A stretch of DNA of 64,000 nucleotides from JACVRM01 sp963839815 (GCA_963839815.1 CAWIWF010000003.1:78893-142892), one strand, 5' to 3'; positions 18,221-27,225 are shown, counted from the first letter of the stretch. Translations and numbers: made by a program. The notes: a model not told the origin generated them from the sequence alone.

Positions 18221-19015
18221 TCAGTCGAGAGGCGCTACCCGGTCGCCGACTGCGATCTCGCCCCCCTCGAGGATGTCGGCTCGCAGGCCCGCCTTGTGCA
18301 CCAGCGGGCGCAGCAGGCCGGGGCGGGTGAGCCGCTCGAGGTGCGCGCACGGCTCGGCCAGCCTGCGCCCGACGCAGGTGACCTCGCCCACGGTGAAGCG
18401 CCGGCCGACCAGCGCGTTCAGGGCGATGCCGCTCGTGACGATGTTCCGGCGGGCTTCCTCCCAGCTCAGTCCGACGTCCGCGAGCACGCCGGCCTCGACG
18501 AGCGTCAGCTCGTAGCCTCGCCCTGGCCCGCTGAACGTCCCCCGGCCGTCGAAGTAACGGTCTCCCTCGAGCCCGCGGCCCGCCACTGCGGCCACCCGCT
18601 CGACCTGCCGGAGCGGCGCCTCGGCCGCTGCCGCGACCAGGATCGCGTCGACGACCCCGGCGCCCGTCTCGCTCCCGTACGGCGCCGCCTCGCTCGGCAG
18701 CCGGGGGTCGAGCGGTGCGACGAGCCAGCCCGCCTCGATCGCGCCGCCGCTGCGGAGCGCGCCGGCGGGGTCGTGCATCGGCCCCGACGGCGAGCCGAAC
18801 ATGACCACGGCGTGGTCGCCGTCCGAGCTCCGCACACGCGCCAGCCAGGGCCCCGGCCAGGCGAACGACGCCGGCTCGTCGACCGGCACGAGGCCGAGGT
18901 TGCGCTCGGCCAGCCACTGGCCGAAAAAGCGGACGGCCTCGTCCTCGGGCGCAGGCGGCTCCGCTCCGAGGATCACCGCCAGGCACTCGCGGAGCTCCGA
19001 GTCGAAGCGCGACAT
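18221..19015 (-). CDS. MOSC-domain protein
   Basis: A 264-residue protein. The C-terminal half is a MOSC domain: GRGLEGDRYF, then LTLVEAGVLAD, EARRNIVTSGIALNALVG, and VTCVGRRLAEPCAHLE with the conserved Cys, ending in GGEIAVGD. MOSC proteins bind molybdenum cofactor or handle sulfur; some reduce N-hydroxylated compounds. The N-terminal ~115 residues do not look like a standard MOSC N-terminal domain and are unrecognised. The ATG at 19015 is preferred over upstream in-frame starts, since the residues before it are low-complexity. It is divergent from the cupin gene, with an 89-base gap. Confidence 0.75.
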   Translation of the reverse strand: MSRFDSELRECLAVILGAEPPAPEDEAVRFFGQWLAERNLGLVPVDEPASFAWPGPWLARVRSSDGDHAVVMFGSPSGPMHDPAGALRSGGAIEAGWLVAPLDPRLPSEAAPYGSETGAGVVDAILVAAAAEAPLRQVERVAAVAGRGLEGDRYFDGRGTFSGPGRGYELTLVEAGVLADVGLSWEEARRNIVTSGIALNALVGRRFTVGEVTCVGRRLAEPCAHLERLTRPGLLRPLVHKAGLRADILEGGEIAVGDRVAPLD

Positions 19016-19104
19016 GGCCGGATCGTACGGCGCGGCGGTGCCCGACTGGGAGCTGGCAATCGGCGCGTGTGATGATCCGCGCACCGATCGAAGGGAGGAC
19101 GCCC

Positions 19105-19668
19105 ATGCCAGTCGAGGAGGCACGCCTCGTCGAGACCGAGAGCGGGCTCGAGCCCGATGGCAGCGGATGGTTCGTCGTCAACGTGCGCGACGCCGCGTGG
19201 TACGGAAGCGAGGCCTTCGCGTCGGCGGCGCTCTGGCGGGGGCCGGACATCTCGCCGCAGCTCGGCGTCGCCGTCGGCGTGCTCGAGCCCGGCAAGCCGA
19301 ACTGCATGTACCACGAGGAGTCGCAGCAGGAGGCGTTTCTCGTGATCGCGGGCGAGTGCCTGCTGGTCGTCGAGGGGGAGGAACGCCGGCTGAAGGCGTG
19401 GGACTTCTTCCACTGCCCACCCGGTACGCGGCACGTCTTCGTGGGCGCGGGCGAGGGGCCGTGCGTCGTCGTCGCGATCGGTGCGAGGCAGGACGGAGCG
19501 GAGGTCCTCTTTCCGGCCGACGAGGTTGCGCGCCGGCACGGCGCGAGCGTTGAGCGCGACACGCGGGATGGGAGCGAGGCGTACGCCGGCTACCCCGCAT
19601 ACGAGCGCGTCCGCCCTCCGGCTGGGCTCCCCTGGGACACTGAGCCCCCCGCGGGCGCAGCGCGCTAG
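19105..19668 (+). CDS. Cupin-domain protein
   Basis: A 187-residue protein with a single cupin barrel: PNCMYHEESQQEAFLVIAGE is motif 1 (His and Glu ligands), and PGTRHVFVGAGEGPC carries motif 2 with its His. Cupins of this kind bind a divalent metal and often a small ligand or sugar; the function here is unknown. The start was set at the ATG preceded by AAGGGAGG at the right distance. The next gene (pterin dehydratase) begins 10 bases after the stop, so the two may be cotranscribed. Confidence 0.75.
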   Translation: MPVEEARLVETESGLEPDGSGWFVVNVRDAAWYGSEAFASAALWRGPDISPQLGVAVGVLEPGKPNCMYHEESQQEAFLVIAGECLLVVEGEERRLKAWDFFHCPPGTRHVFVGAGEGPCVVVAIGARQDGAEVLFPADEVARRHGASVERDTRDGSEAYAGYPAYERVRPPAGLPWDTEPPAGAAR

Positions 19669-19678
19669 CGTCCCGCCC

Positions 19679-20032
19679 GTGAGCGGCACCGACACAGGCC
19701 TCGCCCGCGAGCGCTGCGTCGCCTGCCGGCGGGACGCGCCGACTGTCACCGACGCCGAGATCGCCGAGCTGCACCCGCAGGTGCCCGACTGGGAGTTGCT
19801 CGAGGTCGACGGCGTCCCGCGTCTCCAGCGCGTCTTCCGCTTCGGCGACTTCGCCGAGGCGCTCGCCTTCACCAACCGCGTCGCCGAGCTGGCAGAGGAG
19901 GAGGGGCACCACCCGGCGCTCCTGACCGAGTGGGGGCGGACGACCGTGTCGTGGTGGACGCACAAGATCCGCGGCCTGCATCGCAACGACTTCGTCATGG
20001 CCGCGAAGACGGACGCGCTCGCCCGCGGCTGA
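19679..20032 (+). CDS. phhB: 4a-hydroxytetrahydrobiopterin dehydratase (pterin-4a-carbinolamine dehydratase)
   Basis: A 117-residue protein with the family pattern: IAELHPQVPDWELLE, then VFRFGDFAEALAFTNRVAE, then the active-site EEEGHHPALLTEW and VSWWTHKIRGLHRNDFVMA. The enzyme dehydrates the 4a-carbinolamine formed when tetrahydropterin is used by aromatic amino acid hydroxylases. Start is GTG at 19679. The fumarylacetoacetase gene at 34911 belongs to the same tyrosine/phenylalanine breakdown route, but no hydroxylase is visible in the window. Confidence 0.88.
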   Translation: MSGTDTGLARERCVACRRDAPTVTDAEIAELHPQVPDWELLEVDGVPRLQRVFRFGDFAEALAFTNRVAELAEEEGHHPALLTEWGRTTVSWWTHKIRGLHRNDFVMAAKTDALARG

Positions 20033-20089
20033 CCGCCTCTCAACGCGACCGTTTGGCCGCCGGCAGCCGCACGGTTCAGACTGCGCCGG

Positions 20090-21340
20090 TTGCCGCCCGA
20101 CGACCCGATCCAGACGCTCGCGCTGATCCTCGCGGTCGGGGTCGCCGCCAGGCCGGTCGCGAGCCTGCTGCGGCTGCCGCCGATGCTCGTGCTGCTCGTC
20201 GCCGGCATCGTCATCGGCCCCGAGGCGCTCGACCTGATGGAGGTGTCGCTGGAGTCGGACTCCACGCAGCTCCTGCTCACGCTGGGCGTCTCGTTCATCC
20301 TCTTCCACGGCGGGCTCCACCTCTCGGTGCAGGTCCTGCGCGGCACCTGGGTCGGACTGCTGCTCCTCGTCGTGCCCGGCGTGTTGCTGACCGCCTTCGT
20401 CACCGGCGCGGCTGCGTGGCTCGTCTTCGGGCTCTCCTTCCTCTCGGCGCTGCTGATCGGCGCCGCGCTCGCACCGACCGACCCGGCCATCCTCATCCCG
20501 CTCTTCGACCGGCTGCGCCTGCGCCCGCGCGTCTCGCAGACGATCGTCGCGGAGTCGGCGCTGAACGACCCCACCGGCGCCGTCCTCGCCCTGGCCGTCG
20601 CTGCGGCCGTGATGAGCGACGGCGGCTCGATCGGCGGCACGCTCGCCGAGTTCGTCGGTGACGTCGCGCTCTCGACCGCGCTCGGCGTCGGCTTCGGGCT
20701 GGTGCTCTCGCTCGCGGTCTCGACCCACCGGGCGGGCATCTCGCGCGAGTCGGCCTCGATCGCTGTGGCGGCGATCGTCGCCGGGAGCTTCTTCGTCATC
20801 GACTTCGCGGGCGGCAGCGGCTATCTGGGGGCGTTCCTCGCCGGGCTCATCCTCGGCAACATGGAGCGGCTCGGCCTCGCCATGCACGCGGAGGGCCGGC
20901 GCCAGGTGGACGCGGTGACGACCGTCGCGACCGACGTGGTCGTCATCCTCGTCTTCGTCACGCTCGGAGCCAACCTGCCACTCGGCGACATCGCCGACGA
21001 GCTGCTGCCCGCGCTCGCTGTCGTGGCGACGCTGATCCTGGTCGCCCGCCCGCTCGCGGTCGCCGCCTGCCTGCTCCTCGACCGTCGCGCCCGCTGGACC
21101 ATCCAGGAGCTCGTCTTCATCGCCTGGACGCGTGAGACCGGCGTCGTGCCTGCCGCACTCGCGGGCATCCTCGTCGCCGACCAGGTGCCCAATGCCGACC
21201 TCGTGGTCGTCTGCGTTGCGCTCGCGCTCGTCGTCACCCTGCTCGTGCAGACGACCACCAAGCCGTGGCTGGCGCGCCGGCTCCGCCTCCAGCTGAATGA
21301 GACGACTCCGCTCGAGCCGGTTCCGCCGATCCGAACGTGA
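20090..21340 (+). CDS. Cation/proton antiporter (CPA1, NhaP type)
   Basis: A 416-residue polytopic membrane protein with about 12 hydrophobic segments. The ion-binding motifs are seen: APTDPAILIPLF in the first discontinuous helix region and VAESALNDPTGAVLA with the Asn-Asp pair typical of electroneutral CPA1 exchangers. It would exchange Na+ or K+ for protons at the inner membrane. There is no C-terminal RCK/TrkA domain. The start is taken as the TTG at 20090, giving PPDDPIQTLALILAVG; no better-placed ATG was seen. Confidence 0.88.
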   Translation: MPPDDPIQTLALILAVGVAARPVASLLRLPPMLVLLVAGIVIGPEALDLMEVSLESDSTQLLLTLGVSFILFHGGLHLSVQVLRGTWVGLLLLVVPGVLLTAFVTGAAAWLVFGLSFLSALLIGAALAPTDPAILIPLFDRLRLRPRVSQTIVAESALNDPTGAVLALAVAAAVMSDGGSIGGTLAEFVGDVALSTALGVGFGLVLSLAVSTHRAGISRESASIAVAAIVAGSFFVIDFAGGSGYLGAFLAGLILGNMERLGLAMHAEGRRQVDAVTTVATDVVVILVFVTLGANLPLGDIADELLPALAVVATLILVARPLAVAACLLLDRRARWTIQELVFIAWTRETGVVPAALAGILVADQVPNADLVVVCVALALVVTLLVQTTTKPWLARRLRLQLNETTPLEPVPPIRT

Positions 21341-21412
21341 CGGTTGCGCGAATGCACTACCGGGAATGGCTACGCTGCCGCACCGCTCGACAGGAGCTAG
21401 ACGAGGAGCCGC

Positions 21413-21748
21413 ATGAGACCGTGGACCGCCGACACACCGACCGACGCCAAGATCGGCGCCTCCGTGCTTAGCGCCGGTGCGCTTGCGTTCGGGGTCTTCG
21501 GGCTCGTCGCGCCCGCCCGGCTCGCGAAGATGATGGCGACCGACACGGACACTGCGCGGGCCGTCGGCTTCCGCGACACCGGCAACGCGCTCGCCTTCCT
21601 GTTCGCGCCCACGAGCGGCGCCGCGCTGCAGCGCATGCTGTACGACCTCGGTGACGCCCTCGCGCTCGGGCCGCGCAAGCGCTCGATCATGATCGGCGCC
21701 CTCTCGTTCGCCTCGCTCTCTGCCTACACCGCGTGGCGAGCTCGGTGA
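21413..21748 (+). CDS. Small membrane protein of unknown function
   Basis: A 111-residue protein with two or three hydrophobic segments: one near residues 13-33 (ASVLSAGALAFGVFGLVAP), one near 60-70, and one near 90-107. A GAGGAG precedes the ATG. I do not recognise the family. It looks like the DUF4267 type of small membrane proteins, but that is a guess. It is the first gene of the lipid-modification cluster and overlaps the following hydrolase by 16 bases. Confidence 0.6.
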   Translation: MRPWTADTPTDAKIGASVLSAGALAFGVFGLVAPARLAKMMATDTDTARAVGFRDTGNALAFLFAPTSGAALQRMLYDLGDALALGPRKRSIMIGALSFASLSAYTAWRAR

Positions 21749-22428
21749 TCCCGCTCACGACGGGCGCCGAGATGCGCCTCACCGGGCCCACCGACCGGGC
21801 CGCAGTGATCTGCGTCAACGGCGGCCAGGGATCGCCCGTCGAGGGCACGTGGAGCGCCTCGCTCGAGTGGCTCGTCGAGCGCCTCTCGAGCCGCTTCCCT
21901 ACGATCGCCTTCTCGGAAGTGCGCTACCGGATCAAGTCATGGAGCAAGCTCGACTGGTGCGAGCAGGACACGCGGGCGGCAGTCGCCCAGACGGGCGCGC
22001 CCCGCACGCTCCTGCTCGGCTTCTCGATGGGCGGCGCGGTCGCCGTCAAGAGCGTCGACGCACCGAGCGTCGAGGGCATCGTCGGCCTCGCCCCGTGGCT
22101 GCCCGAGCGCCTCGACCTGAGCCGGCTACGCGGCAGGCGCCTGGACGTCCTCCACGGCATGCTCGACCGCTGGCTGCCCGGCATCCCCGGCGTCAGCCCG
22201 ACCAGCTCGCGCGCCGGCTTCGACCGTGCCCAGGCTCTCGGCGCCGAAGGCAGCTACCGGCTGATCAAGGGCGCGGTTCACGGCGTCGCCCTGCGCTCGC
22301 CCTTCGGCCTCGTGCCGCTGCCGCGCGCCGGCGAGTGGGCCGACCTCACCGCCCATCACATCGGAACGTGGCTCGCGTCCGACGCCGGCGCCGGCCAGAT
22401 CGCCATGGCCGCAGGAGGGCGCGCGTGA
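21733..22428 (+). CDS. Alpha/beta-hydrolase
   Basis: A 231-residue protein with the alpha/beta-hydrolase nucleophile elbow GFSMGG (Ser). An NGGQGSPVEG loop near the N-terminus fits the oxyanion region, and the His in KGAVHGVALR is the likely catalytic base. The substrate is unknown; because it is translationally coupled to the desaturase gene (4-base overlap, GCAGGAGGG before the next start), an acyl ester or lipid-related substrate is inferred. Start is GTG at 21733, inside the end of the preceding gene. Confidence 0.75.
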   Translation: MASSVIPLTTGAEMRLTGPTDRAAVICVNGGQGSPVEGTWSASLEWLVERLSSRFPTIAFSEVRYRIKSWSKLDWCEQDTRAAVAQTGAPRTLLLGFSMGGAVAVKSVDAPSVEGIVGLAPWLPERLDLSRLRGRRLDVLHGMLDRWLPGIPGVSPTSSRAGFDRAQALGAEGSYRLIKGAVHGVALRSPFGLVPLPRAGEWADLTAHHIGTWLASDAGAGQIAMAAGGRA

Positions 22429-23360
22429 GCACGACTCCCGCCACCGTCGGCACCGTCCGCCCCCGTACGAGCCTGATCAGCCAGGTGGTGACGCTGATCG
22501 CGGTGATCGTGCCGCCGCTCGGGATCGCGGCGGCGGCCGGCCTGCTCTGGGGCGTCGCCTTCCACTGGGTCGACGTCGCCATCCTCGCCGGCTTCTACGT
22601 CCTCTGCGCGTTCGGCACGACGATCGGCTTCCACCGCTACTTCACGCACAAGGGCTTCGAGGCGCGCACGCCCGTCAAGGCGACGCTCGCGATCCTCGGC
22701 TGCATGACGATGCAGGGGCCGCTGATCCAGTGGGTGACAGACCACCGCAAGCATCACGCGCTGTCCGACAAGCCCGGCGATCCGCACTCGCCGCATGTCG
22801 GCCACGGCGACGGCGCGCTCGGAGCACTCAAGGGCTTCTTCCACGCCCACGTCGGCTGGCTCTTCCGCAACCTCGGCATGGAGGAGGGCAGGGCGTACGG
22901 CAAGGACCTCTACGAGGACCGCCTGCTCGTCTGGATCGACCGGCTCTACCTGCTCTGGGTCGGGCTCACGCTCGGCTTGCCGTTCGCGATCGGCTACCTC
23001 GTCGGCGGCAGCTGGCAGCGCGGGGTGGAGGCCATGATCTGGGGCGGCCTGATCCGGATCTTCCTCTACCAGCACGCCACCTTCTCGGTGAACTCGATCT
23101 GCCACATGTTCGGCAAGCAGCACTACCGCTCCCGCGACCAGGCCCGCAACAACTGGCTGGTTGCGCTGCTCGTCTTCGGTGAGGGCTGGCACAACAACCA
23201 CCACGCCTTCCCCGCCTCGGCGCGGCACGGGCTCAACCGCTTCCAGTTCGACGTCTCCTGGTGGGTGATCCGGGGGCTCGAGAAGCTGAAGCTCGTGTGG
23301 GATGTGCGCGTCCCCTCGGCCGACCAGCTCGAGCGCCGCCGGGTCGTCGAGCCCGTCTGA
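22425..23360 (+). CDS. Acyl-CoA/acyl-lipid delta-9-type fatty acid desaturase
   Basis: A 311-residue membrane desaturase with all three histidine boxes: FHRYFTH, DHRKHHALSD and GWHNNHHAFP, which hold the di-iron centre. Hydrophobic segments lie before box 1 and between boxes 2 and 3. Such enzymes insert a cis double bond in acyl chains using O2 and an electron donor. The product double bond is the substrate type used by the CFA-family enzymes further along the same cluster, which supports a shared pathway. Start is GTG at 22425; the stop overlaps the next ATG by one base (TGATG). Confidence 0.92.
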   Translation: MSTTPATVGTVRPRTSLISQVVTLIAVIVPPLGIAAAAGLLWGVAFHWVDVAILAGFYVLCAFGTTIGFHRYFTHKGFEARTPVKATLAILGCMTMQGPLIQWVTDHRKHHALSDKPGDPHSPHVGHGDGALGALKGFFHAHVGWLFRNLGMEEGRAYGKDLYEDRLLVWIDRLYLLWVGLTLGLPFAIGYLVGGSWQRGVEAMIWGGLIRIFLYQHATFSVNSICHMFGKQHYRSRDQARNNWLVALLVFGEGWHNNHHAFPASARHGLNRFQFDVSWWVIRGLEKLKLVWDVRVPSADQLERRRVVEPV

Positions 23361-24565
23361 TGCGCATCGCTGTGATCGGCAGCGGCGTAGCCGGGCTTGG
23401 CGCTGCCTACGTCCTGGCGCGGGCGCATGACGTGGAGGTGTTCGAACGCGACGGAGAGCCGGGCGGCCACGTCAACACGGTCAGCGTCGACGGGCTCGCG
23501 CTGGATACCGGCTTCATCGTCCACAACGCGCCGAACTACCCGCTCCTGACGCGGCTCTTCGACGAGCTTGGCATCCGCACGCAGGAGTCGGAGATGTCCT
23601 TCTCGGTCAGCTGCACCGACTGCGGGCTCGAATACTCCGGCCGCAAGCTCTTCGCGCAGCGATCGAACGCGTGGAGCGGACGCTTCCACGCGCTGCTCTG
23701 GGAGATCGGCCGCTGGCTGCGCACCGCCCGCGCCTCGCTCGACGAGCTCGACCTCGAGGGCTGGTCGCTCGGCCGCTATCTCGACGAACGCGGCTACTCC
23801 GAGCGTTTCCGGCGGCACTTCCTCGTCCCGCTCACCTCGGCGCTCTGGTCGACTGCCCCGGGGCGCGCGCTCGAGTTCCCGGCCGCTGCTGCCATCCGCT
23901 TCTTCGACAACCACGGCATGCTCGGCTTCGGCCGCTTCCCGTGGCGCACCGTGTCCGGGGGCAGCCGCACGTACGTGGAGGCGATCGGCGCCCGCGTCGG
24001 CGGCGTCCGCACCGGCCTGCCGGTCCGCTCGCTGCGCCGCGAAGCCGAGGGCATCGTCCTGCGCACGGACGACGGCGAGGAGCGCCGCTTCGACCGCGCC
24101 GTCCTCGCCACGCACGCCGACGAGGCGCTCGGCCTGCTCGAGGACGCCACCGCCGAAGAGCGCAGCGTGCTCGGCGCCTTCGGCTACACGGAGAACGACG
24201 CCGTCCTGCACACCGACTCGTCCTTCCTGCCTGCGACGGCAGCCGCCCGAGCGTCCTGGAACTACCGCGTCAACGGCTCGCAGAGCCCGACCGTCAGCTA
24301 CTGGCTCAACAACCTACAGGCGCTCGACAGCGACGCCGACTACCTCGTGACGCTGAACGAGGAGGTGGCCGAGGAGCACGTCCGCGGCCGCTTCCAGTAC
24401 ACGCATCCGCTCTTCACGGTCGAGACCCACGCGGCGCAGCAGCTGCTGCCCGGCCTATCGCGGCCGCCGCTCGCGTTCGCCGGCGCCTACCACGGCAACG
24501 GCTTCCACGAGGACGGGCTCGCGTCGGGCGTTCGCGCCGCCGAGGCCCTGGGGGTGCGCTGGTGA
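23360..24565 (+). CDS. FAD/NAD-binding amine-oxidase-like oxidoreductase (COG2907)
   Basis: A 401-residue flavoprotein with the dinucleotide-binding loop IGSGVAGLGAAYVLARAH at the N-terminus, followed by VFERDGEPGGHVNT and DTGFIVHN, typical of COG2907. The end motif FAGAYHGNGFHEDGLASG is the second FAD contact. The family is regularly found with DUF1365, CFA-type methyltransferases and DUF1295, as here, and is thought to act on acyl chains, possibly as a desaturase or isomerase. The start overlaps the desaturase stop and the stop overlaps the DUF1365 start, so it is translationally coupled on both sides. Confidence 0.88.
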   Translation: MRIAVIGSGVAGLGAAYVLARAHDVEVFERDGEPGGHVNTVSVDGLALDTGFIVHNAPNYPLLTRLFDELGIRTQESEMSFSVSCTDCGLEYSGRKLFAQRSNAWSGRFHALLWEIGRWLRTARASLDELDLEGWSLGRYLDERGYSERFRRHFLVPLTSALWSTAPGRALEFPAAAAIRFFDNHGMLGFGRFPWRTVSGGSRTYVEAIGARVGGVRTGLPVRSLRREAEGIVLRTDDGEERRFDRAVLATHADEALGLLEDATAEERSVLGAFGYTENDAVLHTDSSFLPATAAARASWNYRVNGSQSPTVSYWLNNLQALDSDADYLVTLNEEVAEEHVRGRFQYTHPLFTVETHAAQQLLPGLSRPPLAFAGAYHGNGFHEDGLASGVRAAEALGVRW

Positions 24566-25299
24566 GGTCGGCGCTCTACGAGTGCACGCTCAAGCACGTC
24601 AGGCATGCGCCCCGGCACCACGCGTTCCGCTATCCGGTCGCGTACTGGCTCATCGACCTCGACGAGCTGCCCGAGCTCGAGCGCCGCTTCCGCTCGATCG
24701 CAGTGAATCGCCGAGGCCTGTTCTCTCTCCGCGACCGCGACCACTTCGACGGCGACAGCACGCCGCTCAAGGAGGCAGTCATCCGCACTGCCGGCGACCC
24801 GTCGATCGAGCGCGTGCTGGTCCTCACGCAGCTCCGAGTCCTCGGCTACGTCTTCAATCCCGTCACCTTCTACTGGTGCTATCGGGCCGACGGCACGCTC
24901 GCCTGCATGGTCGCGGAGCTGAGCAACACCTTCGGCGAGCGGCTGCCGGAGGTGCTGCCCGGCGACTCGCTCGAGTACGAGCACGACAAGCGGCTGCACG
25001 TGTCGCCGTTCATGGGGCTCGACCAGCAGTACCGCTACCGCTTCTCGGAGCCCGAGGAGAGCCTCTTCGCGCGCATCGAGGTGCACGAGGACGGAGAGCT
25101 GGCGCTCCACGCGGTCCTCGCCGGCCGGCGCCGCGAGCTCAGCCGCCGGACGCTCGCCCGCTTCCTGCTGCGCTACCCGTTGATGCCGGCGCAGGTGATC
25201 GCGCTGATCCACTGGCAGGCGCTCAAGCTCTGGCTGAAGCGGATCCCGTTCCACCACAAGCCGCCCTTCGAGCCCGGCAAGGGGTCGGTGCGCTCGTGA
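24562..25299 (+). CDS. DUF1365 protein
   Basis: A 245-residue protein with the DUF1365 hallmarks: LYECTLKHVRHAPRHHAFRY at the start, the RVLGYVFNPVTFYWCY core, VAELSNTFGER and HVSPFMG, and a C-terminal hydrophobic/basic helix (LIHWQALKLWLKRIPFHHKP). The biochemical role is unknown; the family occurs almost always with COG2907 oxidoreductases and CFA-type methyltransferases. Start is GTG at 24562 with a 4-base overlap. It is the last gene of the first half of the lipid cluster; a 154-base gap with palindromes follows. Confidence 0.88.
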   Translation: MRSALYECTLKHVRHAPRHHAFRYPVAYWLIDLDELPELERRFRSIAVNRRGLFSLRDRDHFDGDSTPLKEAVIRTAGDPSIERVLVLTQLRVLGYVFNPVTFYWCYRADGTLACMVAELSNTFGERLPEVLPGDSLEYEHDKRLHVSPFMGLDQQYRYRFSEPEESLFARIEVHEDGELALHAVLAGRRRELSRRTLARFLLRYPLMPAQVIALIHWQALKLWLKRIPFHHKPPFEPGKGSVRS

Positions 25300-25353
25300 G
25301 CGCGGTGCCCGGCCGGCCGGGGCAGCTCCTCGGCGCGCAGAGGCACTCGCGTT

Positions 25354-25417
25354 CGCGAGGCGCCTGCGAACCAGTTTGCAACAGTCTGTTACAAGCTCGG
25401 TGTCCGGGCGCCTCGCG
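25354..25417 (+). promoter_or_regulatory. Nested inverted repeats with a candidate operator before the CFA synthase
   Basis: An 11-base perfect inverted repeat (CGCGAGGCGCC at 25354-25364 and GGCGCCTCGCG at 25407-25417) encloses a 19-base near-perfect palindrome TTGCAACAG-T-CTGTTACAA (25376-25394, 8 of 9 pairs). The inner palindrome is AT-richer than its surroundings and looks like a MerR- or TetR-type operator. The outer pair could be a terminator or attenuator for the upstream half of the cluster. Confidence 0.55.
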
Positions 25418-25453
25418 CCGAACCGGTGGGGCTGCGTGAGCGAAGGAGCCGTT

Positions 25454-26653
25454 GTGAGCACCGAGGTCATCCGCCGCCAGCCGCGCGCACGGGTTCCGCT
25501 CGTCGATCGCGCGGCTGTCGCCGTGCTCGGGCGCGTGCTCCAGCGCCTCGAGGGTGGCACGCTCGAGGTGCGCCTGCCGGACGGAACCGACGTGCGCTTC
25601 GGCTCCGGGCCGGCCGTCGGGATGGAGATCCACGACATGCGACTCTTCCGTCGGCTCGCCACGCGCCCGAAGCTCGGCCTCGGCGAGTCGTACCAGGCCG
25701 GCGAGTGGAGCTCCGACGACCTGCCGGCGCTGCTCGAGCTGCTCGCCCGCAACGCCGAGCGCGGCCGCCAGCTGCACCCCTTCTGGCGGCGCTTCACCGA
25801 TCTGCGCCCACGGCTCAACCGCCGCACCGGGTTGCTCGCCGCCCGTCGGAACATCCGGTACCACTACGACCTCGGCAACGACCTGTTCGAGCTCTTCCTC
25901 GACGAGACGATGACCTACTCATGCGGCGTCTGGGAGCGCGACGACGAGCCGCTCGCCGAGGCGCAGCGCCGCAAGCTCCGCCGCGTCTGCGACGCGCTCG
26001 GGCTCGGCCCTGACGACCACGTGCTCGAGATCGGCTGCGGTTGGGGCTCGTTCGCGCTCGTCGCCGCCGGCGAGTACGGGGCGCGCGTCACGGGCATCAC
26101 GCTCTCGCCCGCTCAGGCGGAGGTCGCCCGTAGCCGCATCGCCGCAGCCGGGCTCACCGACCGGGTCGAGATCGTCGTCAGGGACTTCCGCGAGGTCGAG
26201 GGCACCTACACCGCCGTTGCCTCCATCGAGATGCTCGAGGCGATCGGCGAGCAGCTCTTCGACGACTACTTCTCGACGGTCGACCGCGTGCTCGCGCCCG
26301 GCGGCAGGGCCTGTGTGCAGACCATCCTCATCCCGGACGGGCGCTACCGTCGGTACCGCGCGAGTCCCGACTGGATCGAGCGCTACGTCTTCCCCGGTTG
26401 CCTGATCCCCTCGCTCGGGGCCCTCGCGCACGCGTCTGGCCCGCTGCGCATCCTCCGCACCGACGAGATCGGCGAGCACTACGCACCGACGCTCGCTGCC
26501 TGGCGCGAGCGCTTCCTGGCTCGTCTCCCCGAGGTACGCGAGCTCGGCTACGACGAGCGCTTCATTCGCACCTGGGACTTCTACCTCGCAGCCTGCGAGG
26601 CGCTCTTCCGAGCCGGCCTGCTCCGCGACGCCCAGCTGGTGCTCGCGCGGTGA
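25454..26653 (+). CDS. cfa: Cyclopropane-fatty-acyl-phospholipid synthase family protein
   Basis: A 399-residue SAM-dependent enzyme. The N-terminal ~110 residues form the lipid-binding domain. The signature RYHYDLGNDLFELFLD, TYSCGVWE, the SAM-binding LEIGCGWGSFALVAA and SIEMLEAIGE follow. CFA synthases add a methylene from SAM to a cis double bond in a membrane phospholipid; relatives instead methylate it. The GTG at 25454 is preferred because AAGGAG lies just upstream; an in-frame GTG at 25436 is the alternative. The stop overlaps the acyltransferase start by 4 bases. Confidence 0.92.
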   Translation: MSTEVIRRQPRARVPLVDRAAVAVLGRVLQRLEGGTLEVRLPDGTDVRFGSGPAVGMEIHDMRLFRRLATRPKLGLGESYQAGEWSSDDLPALLELLARNAERGRQLHPFWRRFTDLRPRLNRRTGLLAARRNIRYHYDLGNDLFELFLDETMTYSCGVWERDDEPLAEAQRRKLRRVCDALGLGPDDHVLEIGCGWGSFALVAAGEYGARVTGITLSPAQAEVARSRIAAAGLTDRVEIVVRDFREVEGTYTAVASIEMLEAIGEQLFDDYFSTVDRVLAPGGRACVQTILIPDGRYRRYRASPDWIERYVFPGCLIPSLGALAHASGPLRILRTDEIGEHYAPTLAAWRERFLARLPEVRELGYDERFIRTWDFYLAACEALFRAGLLRDAQLVLAR

Positions 26654-27225
26654 ACCTTTACGGCGTCCTCGAGCGCATCCGCTTCCGCTCCTTCATGCGG
26701 CGGACGTTCCGGATCGAGATGCGCGGGACCGAGCACGTGCCGGCGGAGGGGCCCGTGATCCTCGTCGCCAACCACGAGTCGATCTGGGATCCCTTCGTGC
26801 TGGCGCTGGTGACGCCCCGGCCGGTGCACTACATGGCGAAGGCCGAGCTGTGGAAGTACCCGGTACTGCGCCAGATGATGGACTGGTTCGCCGCCTTCCC
26901 GGTCGCGCGGGGCAACGGCGACATGCTGGCTATGCGTCACGGCGTGCGCCTGCTCGAGCAGGGGGAGGTGCTCGGCATCTTCCCGCAGGGCACGTCCAAG
27001 CGGAGCGTGCCGCGCCGCTACCACCGCGGTGCCGCTCGGCTCGCGCTCGAGACCGGCGCGCCGCTCGTGCCCGTGCGCCTGACGGGAACGCGCGGCATCC
27101 TGCGGCCGGGCTTCCCCAGGGTGACGATCGAGGCGCTGCCACCGATCAGGGTCGAGGCCACCGCCCGCACGATTCAGGCCGCGCGCGGGCTCACCAGCCG
27201 GCTCGAGGAGGCGCTCGCGGCGTGA
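26650..27225 (+). CDS. 1-acyl-sn-glycerol-3-phosphate acyltransferase (PlsC family)
   Basis: A 191-residue PlsC-type acyltransferase. The catalytic NHESIWD (HX4D) motif is at residues ~40-46, with a MAKAELWK region, the FPQGTSKR substrate-binding motif and VPVRLTGT further on. It transfers an acyl group to lysophosphatidate or a similar lipid at the inner membrane face. The position between two CFA-family genes suggests it esterifies modified or precursor acyl chains. Start is GTG with a 4-base overlap to the CFA synthase and another to DUF1295. Confidence 0.88.
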   Translation: MNLYGVLERIRFRSFMRRTFRIEMRGTEHVPAEGPVILVANHESIWDPFVLALVTPRPVHYMAKAELWKYPVLRQMMDWFAAFPVARGNGDMLAMRHGVRLLEQGEVLGIFPQGTSKRSVPRRYHRGAARLALETGAPLVPVRLTGTRGILRPGFPRVTIEALPPIRVEATARTIQAARGLTSRLEEALAA

